Shown here in pieces: positions 19,902-29,644 of a DNA stretch of 61,564 nt. A model generated the notes under the pieces. It saw only the letters and a program-made list of their open reading frames with translations, was not told the origin of the DNA and did not search any database. Source of the stretch: Bdellovibrionales bacterium RIFOXYC1_FULL_37_79 (GTDB taxonomy: Bacteria > Bdellovibrionota > Bacteriovoracia > Bacteriovoracales > Bacteriovoracaceae); contig MEQB01000015.1 of assembly GCA_001770015.1 (NCBI GenBank), positions 1-61,564 of the forward strand, given 5' to 3'. The position numbers were made by a program, and so were the translations under genes. The stretch's first letter is position 1, and every line of letters starts with the position of its first letter.

Positions 19902-21437
19902 TTAGAAAAAAACTCCTAGTCCCACTGATAATTTTAAATCATGAACATCAAATGATCCACTACTATCGTCGGTTTTTTTCTCATCCATCCTAAACTGGAG
20001 CAGTTCATAAGACAGCAGGGTATTAAGGCCAAAGCCTATGCCATTTTTTTGATCTTCATCCTGGGCCTTGAAACGATATTTGAGCCCGGCATGAATTTGG
20101 GGAAATATAGTGACCGCATACGAATCCATTTCCCCGTATTCCACATATTTTGCCTGAGCTGATCCCATGCCCATTCTCACTCCTACATGGGCCAAAAGAC
20201 GATATAGGGTAGAAGGATAATTATAAAAATAATAATTTACTCCCAACTTATAATATTTTTCATCGGCTACAATCTTGACATTTTCCCTGGAAAATAACTC
20301 CGCAACATCATAATACCCCACCGCTTTTTCATAATAAAAATCCAAGGTCCATTTTCTAAAATTCTCACTTAATCGAAGCAAATGATATTCAATGCCAACT
20401 CCCCAAAATTTTGTCAATTCCTTCTGGCCTAAATCATTTTCGTTGGCATGTTTGACCATACTGCTGCCATATTTGAACACAAACTCAGTGGCAATCGAAT
20501 TCTGTAAGGCAAATTTTTGCCTTTTTCTCTCTTTGAAGGTGCCACTTTCAATAAAAAATTTGCGAAGTTCCTCATCTGTTAAATCCTTTGACCAGCGCAG
20601 ATCGGGTTCCTTTAATCTTTGCATCGAAGCATCATTAAGCCGTTGTTCATCGTCATCACTTTGTTCACCATACAACTGTTTTTCATTAAAGGTATTCATA
20701 GAGGCTTGCGCTGAAGAATAAAAAATATCCTCTTCATTCTTTTTTTCAATCTCCCCTTTAAATCTTTCTTCGGTTACCGTATCAAAATACTTGGTCTCCA
20801 CATCTTGTTTCAGCTCTTTGACTGTCTGGGGATTTCCATTTCTCCAACTACTGTAATAATTCGAATGAATTGTCGGATTTTCATCAGTTGCAATAATTAT
20901 CTCCTGTTCATCTTGGCGGTATTCATGTTTTTTGCGAGCAAATTTTTCGGCCAAGCCATTTTCGCTGGTTTCTTGGTAACTTTGAACGTTTTGATTTTTG
21001 CCCAGAACAATTGTCTCATGCTCGGTAGGTGTATCGACCCTACCTCTTAGGACTTGAGAAGAAGTGATAAAATATATTTTTTTTTGGTTCTTTAATAACT
21101 TGGGATCATCTATCTGATGCAAATACCAGTACGAAGAATTATCCTTGACCTCAATCGATCGCCCTCTGGCCACCTCTTTCATCAAATAATCCTTGATAAT
21201 AGGATTGTGTTTTTCATAAACATAAAAAATGGCTTGCTCGTTTTTTACCAGAGCATGGTTTTTACCTCGATCGATGATAACACTTTGCCCGGACACACTG
21301 ATATCGAGAATTTTTCCTGAATAGGCAACTTCTGCGAAACCAGAGCTTGACCAAAAACATCCCAAACCAAACCACCAACAAAAAATAATTTTAATAGCAA
21401 CCCCCAAAACCATCAGACTCAGGATTTTCACTCTCAT
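19902..21437 (-). CDS. Exported outer-membrane beta-barrel-like protein, paralogue B
   Basis: 511 residues with an N-terminal signal or anchor (hydrophobic to about residue 36). The first domain (VAYSGKILDISVSGQSVIIDRGKNHALVKNEQ ... SYWYLHQI) parallels that of the downstream gene: a short strand, an IDRG or INRG motif, then a second half ending in Trp. Residues 140-300 are charged and low-complexity. The last 190 residues look like an eight- to ten-strand barrel and end in Phe-Phe. The start lacks a strong SD. The pair are likely outer-membrane proteins from a duplication. No family name can be given. Confidence 0.6.
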   Translation of the reverse strand: MRVKILSLMVLGVAIKIIFCWWFGLGCFWSSSGFAEVAYSGKILDISVSGQSVIIDRGKNHALVKNEQAIFYVYEKHNPIIKDYLMKEVARGRSIEVKDNSSYWYLHQIDDPKLLKNQKKIYFITSSQVLRGRVDTPTEHETIVLGKNQNVQSYQETSENGLAEKFARKKHEYRQDEQEIIIATDENPTIHSNYYSSWRNGNPQTVKELKQDVETKYFDTVTEERFKGEIEKKNEEDIFYSSAQASMNTFNEKQLYGEQSDDDEQRLNDASMQRLKEPDLRWSKDLTDEELRKFFIESGTFKERKRQKFALQNSIATEFVFKYGSSMVKHANENDLGQKELTKFWGVGIEYHLLRLSENFRKWTLDFYYEKAVGYYDVAELFSRENVKIVADEKYYKLGVNYYFYNYPSTLYRLLAHVGVRMGMGSAQAKYVEYGEMDSYAVTIFPQIHAGLKYRFKAQDEDQKNGIGFGLNTLLSYELLQFRMDEKKTDDSSGSFDVHDLKLSVGLGVFF

Positions 21438-21582
21438 GAAAAACAGATACTATAATGGTAACACAGACTATAAAAATTTTAAAACCAACAACGCCGTGCG
21501 TTTTTTTTTAAGGTTTTACTTGTGCTTAGGCAAGTTTTTATATAAGAAGAAGGATAATTTAAATAATCAAAAGGATATTCAC

Positions 21583-21828
21583 ATGGCCCGTAAAAAAACA
21601 AAAATTACCTACACTTACAAGTGTAGCATATCTGGTAAAAAATTTCTTCGAACCCGCAAAATTACCAACACCGACGAGCTGGTTTCCGTCAATTCTTTTT
21701 ATGAATTAAATCCCGATAAAGATGATCGACCAGAAAAAGTAAAAAAAGAAATTCTTCTAAGACAGGAAGAAGATCAGAGTATGGATAATCTATTGGATAA
21801 TGCCGGCGCAGAGGAAGAACCTAATTAA
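21583..21828 (+). CDS. Small conserved-looking charged protein upstream of trxB
   Basis: 81 residues. The ATG at 21583 follows AAGGA with good spacing; an upstream extension of the frame contains no SD and overlaps the divergent barrel gene's promoter region. The product begins MARKKTKITYTYKCSISGKKF and ends in an acidic tail (NAGAEEEPN). One Cys (KCSISGK) precedes a basic strand, so it could be a small nucleic-acid-binding protein, but no zinc knuckle is present. It ends 12 bases before trxB and is probably co-transcribed with it. Confidence 0.6.
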   Translation: MARKKTKITYTYKCSISGKKFLRTRKITNTDELVSVNSFYELNPDKDDRPEKVKKEILLRQEEDQSMDNLLDNAGAEEEPN

Positions 21829-21840
21829 GGAGATTGCTTC

Positions 21841-22773
21841 ATGATTCAAACAGATGTAGTCATCATTGGAACAGGCGCAGCCGGACTGACGGCGGCTATC
21901 TATTGTGCCAGGGCCAACATGTCACCCATTGTATTGGAAGGACACGAACCAGGTGGACAGCTGACGACCACTACCGACGTTGAAAACTTTCCAGGTTTTC
22001 CGGAAGGAATTTCCGGGCCCTTACTGATGGAACACATGAAAAATCAGGCCATGCGCTTTGGCGCAAAATTAATTCCAACCATGGCCATCAATGCCAAGCT
22101 CAGCAGCAGACCGTTTGTTGTTGATCTGGAAAATGGTGAACAGATAAAGGCCCAGACCGTGATCATTTCAACGGGAGCATCTGCCAAATATCTAGGACTG
22201 GCCCACGAAAAAGAATTGATTGGCAAGGGCGTAAGTGCCTGTGCCACTTGTGATGGCTTCTTTTACAAAGGTAAGATTGTACATGTGGCAGGTGGTGGTG
22301 ATACGGCCATTGAAGAAGCCACATTCCTCGCCCGGTTTGCCTCCAAAGTTTATTTAATTCATCGAAGAGATAAATTACGGGCCTCCAAACCCATGCAAGA
22401 GAGAATTTTTAATAATCCTAAAGTGGAAATCATCTGGAATACTATCATCAAAGAACTTAAATTTGACGATCAAGGATTAAATGGCCTTTTAGTGGAAAAT
22501 ACCCAGACCCACGAAACTACTTTGCGTAAAACCGATGGTTTTTTCCTTGGTATCGGTCATCAACCCAATACTGCATTTTTAAACCATCAAATCACCCTCA
22601 ACCCGCAAGGTTTTATCGTAACCCAAAATGGTCCAGAGACTAATATTCCAGGGGTATTTGCCGCAGGCGATGTCCAAGACCCTTACTATCGTCAGGCTAT
22701 CAGCGCTGCAGGGTCTGGCTGTATGAGTGCCATCAAAGCGGAAAGATTTTTGGAAGAACATGGGCGGATCTGA
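21841..22773 (+). CDS. trxB: Thioredoxin reductase (NADPH)
   Basis: 310 residues, the usual size. This FAD enzyme passes electrons from NADPH to thioredoxin. The FAD-binding motif is IIGTGAAGL near the N-terminus, the redox-active CATC is at 134-137, the NADPH-binding motif is VAGGGDTAIEEA at about 148-159, and GVFAAGDVQDPYYRQA is the C-terminal FAD contact. The start follows AAGGAG. The gene follows the small 81-residue protein gene. An inverted repeat (TAATTAA / TTAATTA) lies downstream, before the crotonase gene. Confidence 0.98.
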   Translation: MIQTDVVIIGTGAAGLTAAIYCARANMSPIVLEGHEPGGQLTTTTDVENFPGFPEGISGPLLMEHMKNQAMRFGAKLIPTMAINAKLSSRPFVVDLENGEQIKAQTVIISTGASAKYLGLAHEKELIGKGVSACATCDGFFYKGKIVHVAGGGDTAIEEATFLARFASKVYLIHRRDKLRASKPMQERIFNNPKVEIIWNTIIKELKFDDQGLNGLLVENTQTHETTLRKTDGFFLGIGHQPNTAFLNHQITLNPQGFIVTQNGPETNIPGVFAAGDVQDPYYRQAISAAGSGCMSAIKAERFLEEHGRI

Positions 22774-22976
22774 CTTTCAAAAATTATTCATACCTTTTTA
22801 CTGGGTTATCTAAGCTTTTGTTATTTCTCATACGGTTGAACTATTTTTTTAAAAATATTTTTTTATTTTGACAACAAACCATGAAAATTGAAACAATCAA
22901 TAGTGGCAGGACCATGGTGCTGTCCGGGTAATTAAAGGATTAATTATCCAACGTTTATATCCAGGGACGGTAATAA

Positions 22977-23822
22977 ATGACCAAGCTTTTCAACTTCAAC
23001 ACCCTCAACATTGATCTTAACAAAGAAACCAAATCCTTGACTGTTACTTTAAATAGAAAGGAGTCCTGGAACGCCATTAATTTTGAAATGATCTTTGAAC
23101 TGGAACAAATTTTTTCCTGGGCCTGTGAACGCATTGAAATCAATTCCATTTTACTGACCTCGGATTTGGATATTTTTTCCAGCGGTTTTGAATATAAGGA
23201 ATTTTTAAACACCCCGGAACATAAAATCCAAAAATATTTACAAAAATTTCAAAAAATTATTTACTCCATGTTCATGTTACCCCAAACCATTATTATAGAT
23301 TTAAAAAAAGGGGCCAGTGGAGCCGCTTGCGAACTTGCCATTGGCGCAGACATACGCTTTGCCCATCAACAAAGCACCATTCACTTTAATCACCTGGAAA
23401 TGGGGTTAATCCCCAGCTGTGGAGGGATTGGTTTTCTAAGTTCCATCATTCCCAAAAGTACCGCTAAAAATTGGATCCTCAGTGGTAGCTCCATTAGCAT
23501 GCATGAATTATTGCAAAGTGGGTTTATTTTTAAATCCTATAGCGATGATGAAAAGCTAATTGCCGCCCAATTGAATCATATCTGCCAGCAATCCCAAGTG
23601 GCCAGGATGCAGGCCAAAAGAAGTATGCTTGAACCCGTCCTAAGTGAACTTAATCATACTTTGGAATTTGAAAAAAATTTTGCTTTTGGTACCATGTATG
23701 CACCTGATTGGAAGAAATCCCTGGAGGCCAAAATCAATGGGGACAAACCGGACTTTATATCTGCCAGGGACTTCAAAGAGGTTTTAAAATTTCATAGCAA
23801 ACTCAACCTTAAAGAAGCTTGA
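22977..23822 (+). CDS. Enoyl-CoA hydratase/isomerase (crotonase) family protein
   Basis: 281 residues with a crotonase fold. The oxyanion-hole region is DIFSSGFEYKEF and GASGAACELAIGADIRFAH. Both acidic positions of hydratases are kept: Glu in ACE and Glu in NHLEMGLIPS. The Gly-Gly turn after it is present (SCGGIGFLS). The substrate is not evident; candidates include hydratases of fatty-acid or branched-chain acyl-CoA degradation. It is a single gene about 200 bases after trxB, convergent with the following coiled-coil gene. The overall identity to classic hydratases looks low, so the reaction is unassigned. Confidence 0.85.
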   Translation: MTKLFNFNTLNIDLNKETKSLTVTLNRKESWNAINFEMIFELEQIFSWACERIEINSILLTSDLDIFSSGFEYKEFLNTPEHKIQKYLQKFQKIIYSMFMLPQTIIIDLKKGASGAACELAIGADIRFAHQQSTIHFNHLEMGLIPSCGGIGFLSSIIPKSTAKNWILSGSSISMHELLQSGFIFKSYSDDEKLIAAQLNHICQQSQVARMQAKRSMLEPVLSELNHTLEFEKNFAFGTMYAPDWKKSLEAKINGDKPDFISARDFKEVLKFHSKLNLKEA

Positions 23823-23897
23823 TTTCTAAAAAGTAACCAAAAAAAATACTAAACCTAAAATGGTCAAAAACCCTAATTTTTTTTCCGTAGTGTTATT

Positions 23898-26378
23898 TTA
23901 GAGCTGCTTTAATAATTCTAAGACACTTTCTCCAATACGTTTAGCTTTATCATTATCCATTTTTTGCACACCTAGCCAGTCACTTGCATCAGTCACCCAC
24001 TCCTTCAACAATGCCTCATCTATTTTTGGTTGATAATAATCAGCTTGCCCTTTATTATATTCGACTTCCTTCAATGCCTTTTGAATTCTGGTTAAAAGAT
24101 CTATGGTTGATTGATTTGTTGAGTTCAAGGCATTTTGATATTTTTTAATAAGAGCAGGATAGCTATCGAAACGAGATGTAGCCTCTACAGATGCAAGCAG
24201 AGAGAAATCTTTCAAGGCTTTTCGATACGCTTTATAGACGGTGGATTCGAGAACTTTAGGGTTATAAGCCTTAAGCTCTTTTTCAAATATATCTATAAAT
24301 TCAAGTTTGTTTTCAGCTGGTAACTCTGCATAGTTTTTAAATAAATGATCAAGCATACCATTATTTTTATTTCGCGATTCATTAAGTTTCTTCCAAACAT
24401 TTTGTATGTCATTTAAAACGTTATCAAAATCATCTATTGAATCAAATTTTTTGTTTTGTATAATTGGTGCAAAATGCCCTTCTAGATGATCACTAGTATT
24501 TGCTGCTTTTTTTGCTGCTTTTTCTGCATTTTTTATTTTTAATAATCTTGTGTTTCTTGCTAGTGTGGTTTCGTTTTGTGGAATGTTTTTTCTTAATTTT
24601 GCTGCTTCTTCTCCTAATTTTTTTGCTTCTTTTCTTAAGGTTGCTATTTCATTTTCTAATTTTGCTGCCGCTCTTGATGCTATTACTTCTTCTCTTGATT
24701 TTGCTACTTTTTCTTTTAATGTTGGTGGTTTTTGGGTCTTTAATACTGCTGTTTCTGGTTTTAGTTGTAAAGTTTTTGCCACTCTTGGAATTTGTTTAAA
24801 GGTCTTGGCAAGGGAAAACAAGTTTGCCGGAAGTGTCGCAAGATCAACCAGCATTACTTTTGATGCAATATCTTCAGTTCTGGCGATTTCTAGCAATTGC
24901 TGAATTTCACTTTGTTCAAATCCGGCCATGGACTTTTCGAGTGTTCGTTGATTCCACCTATCCCGAGCATTATCCCCCGCCATGATTAATCCTCCCATGA
25001 TCACCACTGGTGGTGCACCAGATATCGCACCATATGCGAGCAGGCCCGTGCCCGTACCCATTGCCCATTTACTTACTGAGGGGTAATCCACTTTTTCAAG
25101 TAAGGCACAATGGCTTTTTTTAGCTGCTTCTTGCATAGTTTTGTCTTCAAGACTTTCTATATAGTGACTTACTAATCCTTTATCAAACAACATATACTCT
25201 TTTGCTTTTGGACTCTTACAAATCAGTTCTAGATTTTCCAAGATATCAATTTTTATTTCTCTTGATCTTTTTTGATAATCTCCTCTTAATGCCGTGAAAA
25301 TGCTTTCATCTTCACCACTAGTATAGAGCAATGCCCTGGCAATCGCCTCTTTTTTGTTTCCATTATTAACATCATCTTGTATCAATTTAATTAATTGCTT
25401 TCCTTTTTCGTCTTTGGAAAGCAATTCCAAGGCCTTCTTTCCGAAACCGGAATAAGCATATACTTCGTGGTGAGATACTTTATTTGTATCATATATCTTA
25501 GCACCGGGATTTTTTCCAAAATAAAATGTTCTGCGCTCTATATTTAATTTATCGAACAAATTAATTGATAATGGTCCGCCGCCAGATAATTCTTTATTTA
25601 ACTCATCAACCCTTTTTTTCAAACCTTCTAGTCTTTTTTCTTCCGCTATTTGGCCATCTTTATTTCCAGACTTCTTAAAGTCATATATTTTTTTATAACT
25701 TTCATAATATTGGCCTCCTTTTTTTTCAATTTTACGCAGGGTTGGCGATAAATCAATCATACTACCCGATGGAGCCGTCCAGGCTATCATCTCATCGTAA
25801 GCCTCCTGATTAAACTTCATATCACCATTGGTACCAACAATCTTTTTAATTTCCTCAATTTTTTGGGCCCGTAAATCCAATCTTGGTTTATCAGAAATAA
25901 GATTTACTAATTTTTCAGCAAAGTATAATTTTCGCTTTTCTTCCACTGACAATTTCTTATCTGGGTCACTTACATGTAATTCCCCTGTTTGATCTTTACG
26001 AAACATATTCGCATTTTCATTTTCTTTATTTTTCTCAAAACACGACAGAATTTCCTTGTCCCAAAGTTTATAAGGTTCTCGGGTATGAAATAATCCCATT
26101 TCACGAAGCTTTGCGCTTCTTTCAATCAATGTCTTCACGCCAAAATTATATAAATTCGCTTGAAACGCACCTGGATCTGATATTGAAATAAGCGATTCTA
26201 AATTTGAAATAAGCGGTGTTGTTTCTGCCTTCGTACATTGACCATTTTCAAATGCTGATAATTCGGATGCATTTTGCTTGCAGTATTCAGGTGGTATAAA
26301 ATCCTCCCCGAAGCACAATGGAATTACTTGTGAAAAGAGGGATAAGACTAAAAAAGATAAAAGAATTGACTTATACAT
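23898..26378 (-). CDS. Large exported coiled-coil protein, unknown function
   Basis: 826 residues from the ATG at 26378, which follows GGGAG and opens a signal peptide (MYKSILLSFLVLSLFSQVIPLCFG). The 37-residue upstream extension to 26489 is rejected because it has no SD. Residues 1-440 of the mature protein are mostly helical with some Cys. A hydrophobic stretch (about 450-475, GTGTGLLAYGAISGAPP) may be a membrane segment or buried hairpin. Residues 560-640 form a strong coiled coil (LRKEAKKLGEEAAKLRK). The C-terminal 200 residues are helical. No family is recognised. Size, export and helical content resemble the large exported protein near the window start, but I see no clear sequence similarity. 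Confidence 0.65.
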   Translation of the reverse strand: MYKSILLSFLVLSLFSQVIPLCFGEDFIPPEYCKQNASELSAFENGQCTKAETTPLISNLESLISISDPGAFQANLYNFGVKTLIERSAKLREMGLFHTREPYKLWDKEILSCFEKNKENENANMFRKDQTGELHVSDPDKKLSVEEKRKLYFAEKLVNLISDKPRLDLRAQKIEEIKKIVGTNGDMKFNQEAYDEMIAWTAPSGSMIDLSPTLRKIEKKGGQYYESYKKIYDFKKSGNKDGQIAEEKRLEGLKKRVDELNKELSGGGPLSINLFDKLNIERRTFYFGKNPGAKIYDTNKVSHHEVYAYSGFGKKALELLSKDEKGKQLIKLIQDDVNNGNKKEAIARALLYTSGEDESIFTALRGDYQKRSREIKIDILENLELICKSPKAKEYMLFDKGLVSHYIESLEDKTMQEAAKKSHCALLEKVDYPSVSKWAMGTGTGLLAYGAISGAPPVVIMGGLIMAGDNARDRWNQRTLEKSMAGFEQSEIQQLLEIARTEDIASKVMLVDLATLPANLFSLAKTFKQIPRVAKTLQLKPETAVLKTQKPPTLKEKVAKSREEVIASRAAAKLENEIATLRKEAKKLGEEAAKLRKNIPQNETTLARNTRLLKIKNAEKAAKKAANTSDHLEGHFAPIIQNKKFDSIDDFDNVLNDIQNVWKKLNESRNKNNGMLDHLFKNYAELPAENKLEFIDIFEKELKAYNPKVLESTVYKAYRKALKDFSLLASVEATSRFDSYPALIKKYQNALNSTNQSTIDLLTRIQKALKEVEYNKGQADYYQPKIDEALLKEWVTDASDWLGVQKMDNDKAKRIGESVLELLKQL

Positions 26379-26588
26379 GAAAAACTCCCGCTTAAAACCT
26401 GTTTGTCTTATCGTTTTTTTTTGTTTTTTGATTAGAAAAGAAATGAAATGTGGTAAGCAAAATCCTTTGGTGAATACTATCGTAAGCAAAGTTTACTGGA
26501 TCATTTTACTTTTTTATATTTACAGCTATGAAAGACGGCTAAATTTGAATTATAACAACCAAGCAACTTGATTGCGATCTAAAAATAA

Positions 26589-27530
26589 TTATAAGAAATA
26601 AAGCGGCCTGATTTCATAGCCTTGCAATTTATCCTTGGCCTCATCAAAATTTTCCGTCATTCCAAGCAAAAATCCGCCTCCCCCGGCCCCACAAAGCTTG
26701 AGATAAAAGGCCTCGCTCTTTAGGCCCTCATGCCACACTTCTTTAAATAAATGAGGAATCATGGGATCAAAATGACGATACTGAAAATCCGAGAGACTTT
26801 GAAAAAAATCCAACAACGCATTTTTATCAGACGATAAAAATGAATGAATACATCCATTGATAATGGGAAGCAAGATAGTCTCACAAAGATTTCTAAAAGA
26901 AGTTTCTTTGCATTTTTCTAAAAATAAATTGACCAGGGGTTCCGTCCGTCTAGGCCTGGCGGTATTTAATAAAAATATGCCGCCGGCAGCCTTCTTTTTA
27001 AAAACTGGATCTGTGATAATTTCCACGTTATTGAGTCCTTTAATCAAAACGGCTTGGTTAACATAACTAATCAAGGGATCAATCCCCGAACTGGCCCCAT
27101 GAAAATGGGCCTCCATGATTGAAAAGATCTTTTTTAATTCTGATAAGCGTTTTTTATCAAAAGTATCAACACTTTCATTTTGCACATCTGCGCAATATCG
27201 GTGATAAACAGATGCACAAAGGGCCCCGGAACTTCCCACCCCGTATCCCTGGGGAATGGTGGATTGAAAACATAATCCTTGAGAAACATCAAACTCAAAA
27301 GAATCAGCATCAAATGATGATAATTCATCATGATTTTTGGAGACATTTTTCAGATATTTGGAAAAGGCCTTAAGCTCGTTATCAATCGTTATTTGATTCA
27401 AGCGAAAGTCTGTTTGAAAATTAAGCTCACCTTGAAATAACGGATAGGGAATAGCCAACCCCATTGAATCATGAATAATTCCATATTCGCCAAAAAGTAA
27501 AATTTTTGAATAAAATATTTTTTGCGTCAT
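26589..27530 (-). CDS. mvk: Mevalonate kinase
   Basis: 313 residues, GHMP kinase. It phosphorylates mevalonate to 5-phosphomevalonate with ATP. Motifs: SKILLFGEYGII at the N-terminus (substrate pocket), GYGVGSSGAL (ATP-binding GHMP loop at about residue 95), and HGASSGIDPLISY with the catalytic Asp. The C-terminal GAGGGG loop (KLCGAGGGGFLLG) is present. Last gene of the mevalonate operon, directly abutting the decarboxylase stop. Distinguishing it from the other GHMP kinase of the operon rests on the GASSGID motif, typical of mevalonate kinases. Confidence 0.85.
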   Translation of the reverse strand: MTQKIFYSKILLFGEYGIIHDSMGLAIPYPLFQGELNFQTDFRLNQITIDNELKAFSKYLKNVSKNHDELSSFDADSFEFDVSQGLCFQSTIPQGYGVGSSGALCASVYHRYCADVQNESVDTFDKKRLSELKKIFSIMEAHFHGASSGIDPLISYVNQAVLIKGLNNVEIITDPVFKKKAAGGIFLLNTARPRRTEPLVNLFLEKCKETSFRNLCETILLPIINGCIHSFLSSDKNALLDFFQSLSDFQYRHFDPMIPHLFKEVWHEGLKSEAFYLKLCGAGGGGFLLGMTENFDEAKDKLQGYEIRPLYFL

Positions 27531-28592
27531 CTATATATACTCAAGGGTGGTAGGATGCGCATTTACTCGGTCCTCAATAAAGTTTTGATTTTCTAAAAAT
27601 TGTACCAACTCCCTTTTTATATAGGCCAACACCTCCTCATGAAAATGATTGGGATAAAGTAAATGGAGATTTGGCCCCGCATCCAGGGTAAAGGCCACAG
27701 GAATCTGGGTTTTCTCTCGAAATCTGACAATTTTATCAATGATGGCCAGGGTATTGGGTTTTACCAAAATATAAGGCTTCGTTCCGGTCATCATCAAACC
27801 GTGTAACATCAAGGCCTCACTTTCCACAATCCTAACAAATGTCGCCAGATCTCCCATGATAATTGCATCCAGGAGTTTTTTACAATTCTCCCTGGCCTGG
27901 ATATATCTTTTTTCTTTAAATGGATGCTCATGCATTAATTGGTGACCTTGCGGACTTGAAATTTTTTTGGGGGTAGAATCAACAATCAGGATGGTATCCC
28001 TATAATCGGAAAAAATATCGTGATAATTTTGTACCGGCACCGCATATTCATCACTGCTTTCACGCCACCCATCCAATTGGCCCCATAAACATATTGGCCC
28101 ATAAACCGATCGACAAGCGCTTCCAGAGCCAATTCGGGCCAACCTTGACACTGCTTGGGAAAATTCCGGCCCCGATGTAGGGAGATCATTTATAAGCGCA
28201 TCCAGGTGCCGGACCATTAGTGCCAGCGAGGCCATAAACGATGCCGAGGAAGCAATGCCTGAAGAATGCGGAAAGGTATTGTGGCTTTTTATTTTTAATT
28301 TAAGGTGATGAGGAATGGCATGCAAAGATGCAATTGTTTCAAAATACTTGATCACTCTTTGCTTGAATTCAATATTTTCTTGTGCTTCAAAATAAAACTC
28401 TATCTCCAAAGCACTGGTCCTATCCTCTTTAATTTCCCAGGCAACCTCGGTGATTGATTGCGACTGACAAAGGGATAAACTGACCGAAGGATTTTCAGGA
28501 ATCTGCAGGCCTTTTTTCCCCCAGTATTTTACTAGGGCAATATTGGAAGAGGCACTGGACTTAATTACACCTGATAATTTTATATTATTCAT
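27531..28592 (-). CDS. mvaD: Diphosphomevalonate decarboxylase
   Basis: 353 residues. The enzyme uses ATP to turn 5-diphosphomevalonate into isopentenyl diphosphate. Family motifs are clear: SSNIALVKYWGKK near the N-terminus, SLSLCQSQ, HSSGIASSASFMA (ATP loop), the Ser/Arg run GSACRSVYGP, and the catalytic Asp in TLDAGPNLH. It sits between the GHMP kinase (5-base gap upstream) and mevalonate kinase (no gap downstream). Assignment is strong, and it fixes the pathway identity of the operon. Confidence 0.95.
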   Translation of the reverse strand: MNNIKLSGVIKSSASSNIALVKYWGKKGLQIPENPSVSLSLCQSQSITEVAWEIKEDRTSALEIEFYFEAQENIEFKQRVIKYFETIASLHAIPHHLKLKIKSHNTFPHSSGIASSASFMASLALMVRHLDALINDLPTSGPEFSQAVSRLARIGSGSACRSVYGPICLWGQLDGWRESSDEYAVPVQNYHDIFSDYRDTILIVDSTPKKISSPQGHQLMHEHPFKEKRYIQARENCKKLLDAIIMGDLATFVRIVESEALMLHGLMMTGTKPYILVKPNTLAIIDKIVRFREKTQIPVAFTLDAGPNLHLLYPNHFHEEVLAYIKRELVQFLENQNFIEDRVNAHPTTLEYI

Positions 28593-28597
28593 TGAAC

Positions 28598-29644
28598 CTA
28601 CTGTAGAAAATGGGATATTTGATTGACATCTTCCAAGGCAGGTAACGGGTAAAAATCAACTTTTGAATTTTTATTATAAACCATCTCTTCGTAAGGAATG
28701 ATGACCTGGTTTCCTCTTTGTGCAAAATATTCTTTGGTTTCTTCAAAAGATTTCCTGCTGGTGACTAGGACAAAGTCCCCGCCCCAGGCTCCCAAGGATT
28801 TCACTTCACCCCAATAATCGCTAAAACAAGCATCCTTCATCCTGGTCATATTCAAAGTTTCGGACACAATTTGCTCATGAGATTTAATAAGTGCATTAAA
28901 CTGTCTTAAGCTCGTGGCTTCTTCCAATAAACCACTTATCTTGGATAATTCATTAACCACTGCCGTATTATTCACTTTTTTATTCAGGTAAGCTTCAATG
29001 GCCTTGAATGAATCCGCCTTGTTCCCCATGAAAACAAAATAGAGATTATCCTTAAATACTGGATCAAATTTACTAAGACGCCAATTAGGCCCTTGTTTTC
29101 CTTTTTCATAAATAATGGGGCAATCCGAAGAAGCGGCTGCCACGTCATATCCCGAACCATTATAAATATTAAACAATAGGTTAAAAGGACTAACGTAGGC
29201 CCACTGGGCTATATTGTAAATCAAAGTTGAGCTGCTACCAAGTCCCCAATCAAGTGGAAACTCTAAATTAGTCTCAACATACACATCCACATCATCTCTT
29301 AAAAAATGTTGATTTTGTTTTCTCGCTTGTCTGAGTATTTTTTGTAAAAACATCACCGTGCTATCGGAACTGGAATCCAGACAGTCAAAATGCCAAAACT
29401 CAAATTTCGATTCAAACCATAAATCATTGTTGGAATCAAAACTTTTCCAATGCAATTTGGGATTAAAGGAAGGACTATACCGGACAGTCATGGACTGTCC
29501 TAGTTTGGTTGGTAATACCAAGGCACTGGCACCATCCAAAACAAAATATTCCCCACTTAATAGAAGTTTTCCTCTCCCGAAATAGGTCTGCTCATTTTGT
29601 CCTGGTCGTTTTTTTAAATTAGGGGCTAATTTATTCATATTCAT
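28598..29644 (-). CDS. GHMP kinase, probable phosphomevalonate kinase
   Basis: 348 residues. N-terminal GRGKLLLSGEYFVLDGASAL, ATP loop DWGLGSSSTLIY and SGYDVAAASSDCPI are GHMP kinase features. By elimination in an operon that also has a mevalonate kinase and the decarboxylase, the missing step is phosphomevalonate kinase. The YDVAAA motif resembles a GHMP kinase group found with the mevalonate pathway in Bacteroidetes. The start overlaps the HMG-CoA reductase stop (ATGA), showing translational coupling. It could instead be the mevalonate kinase, with roles swapped. Confidence 0.75.
   Translation of the reverse strand: MNMNKLAPNLKKRPGQNEQTYFGRGKLLLSGEYFVLDGASALVLPTKLGQSMTVRYSPSFNPKLHWKSFDSNNDLWFESKFEFWHFDCLDSSSDSTVMFLQKILRQARKQNQHFLRDDVDVYVETNLEFPLDWGLGSSSTLIYNIAQWAYVSPFNLLFNIYNGSGYDVAAASSDCPIIYEKGKQGPNWRLSKFDPVFKDNLYFVFMGNKADSFKAIEAYLNKKVNNTAVVNELSKISGLLEEATSLRQFNALIKSHEQIVSETLNMTRMKDACFSDYWGEVKSLGAWGGDFVLVTSRKSFEETKEYFAQRGNQVIIPYEEMVYNKNSKVDFYPLPALEDVNQISHFLQ

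Noticed and set aside
22929-22946. Inverted repeat TAATTAA / TTAATTA before the crotonase gene
   Set aside because: Seven-base A/T arms with no promoter context are expected by chance in this AT-rich DNA.
24500-24799. Leu-rich 99-residue open frame on the plus strand
   Set aside because: It is the antisense reading of the Lys/Glu/Ala-rich coiled coil of the exported protein; composition and lack of an SD fit a shadow.
26378-26489. Upstream extension of the coiled-coil exported protein
   Set aside because: No SD before it, and the internal ATG has GGGAG and opens a proper signal peptide.
26278-26571. Plus-strand 97-residue frame over the 5' region of the exported coiled-coil gene
   Set aside because: It overlaps the signal-peptide part of the minus-strand gene, which has a clear SD and signal; no SD or family for this frame.
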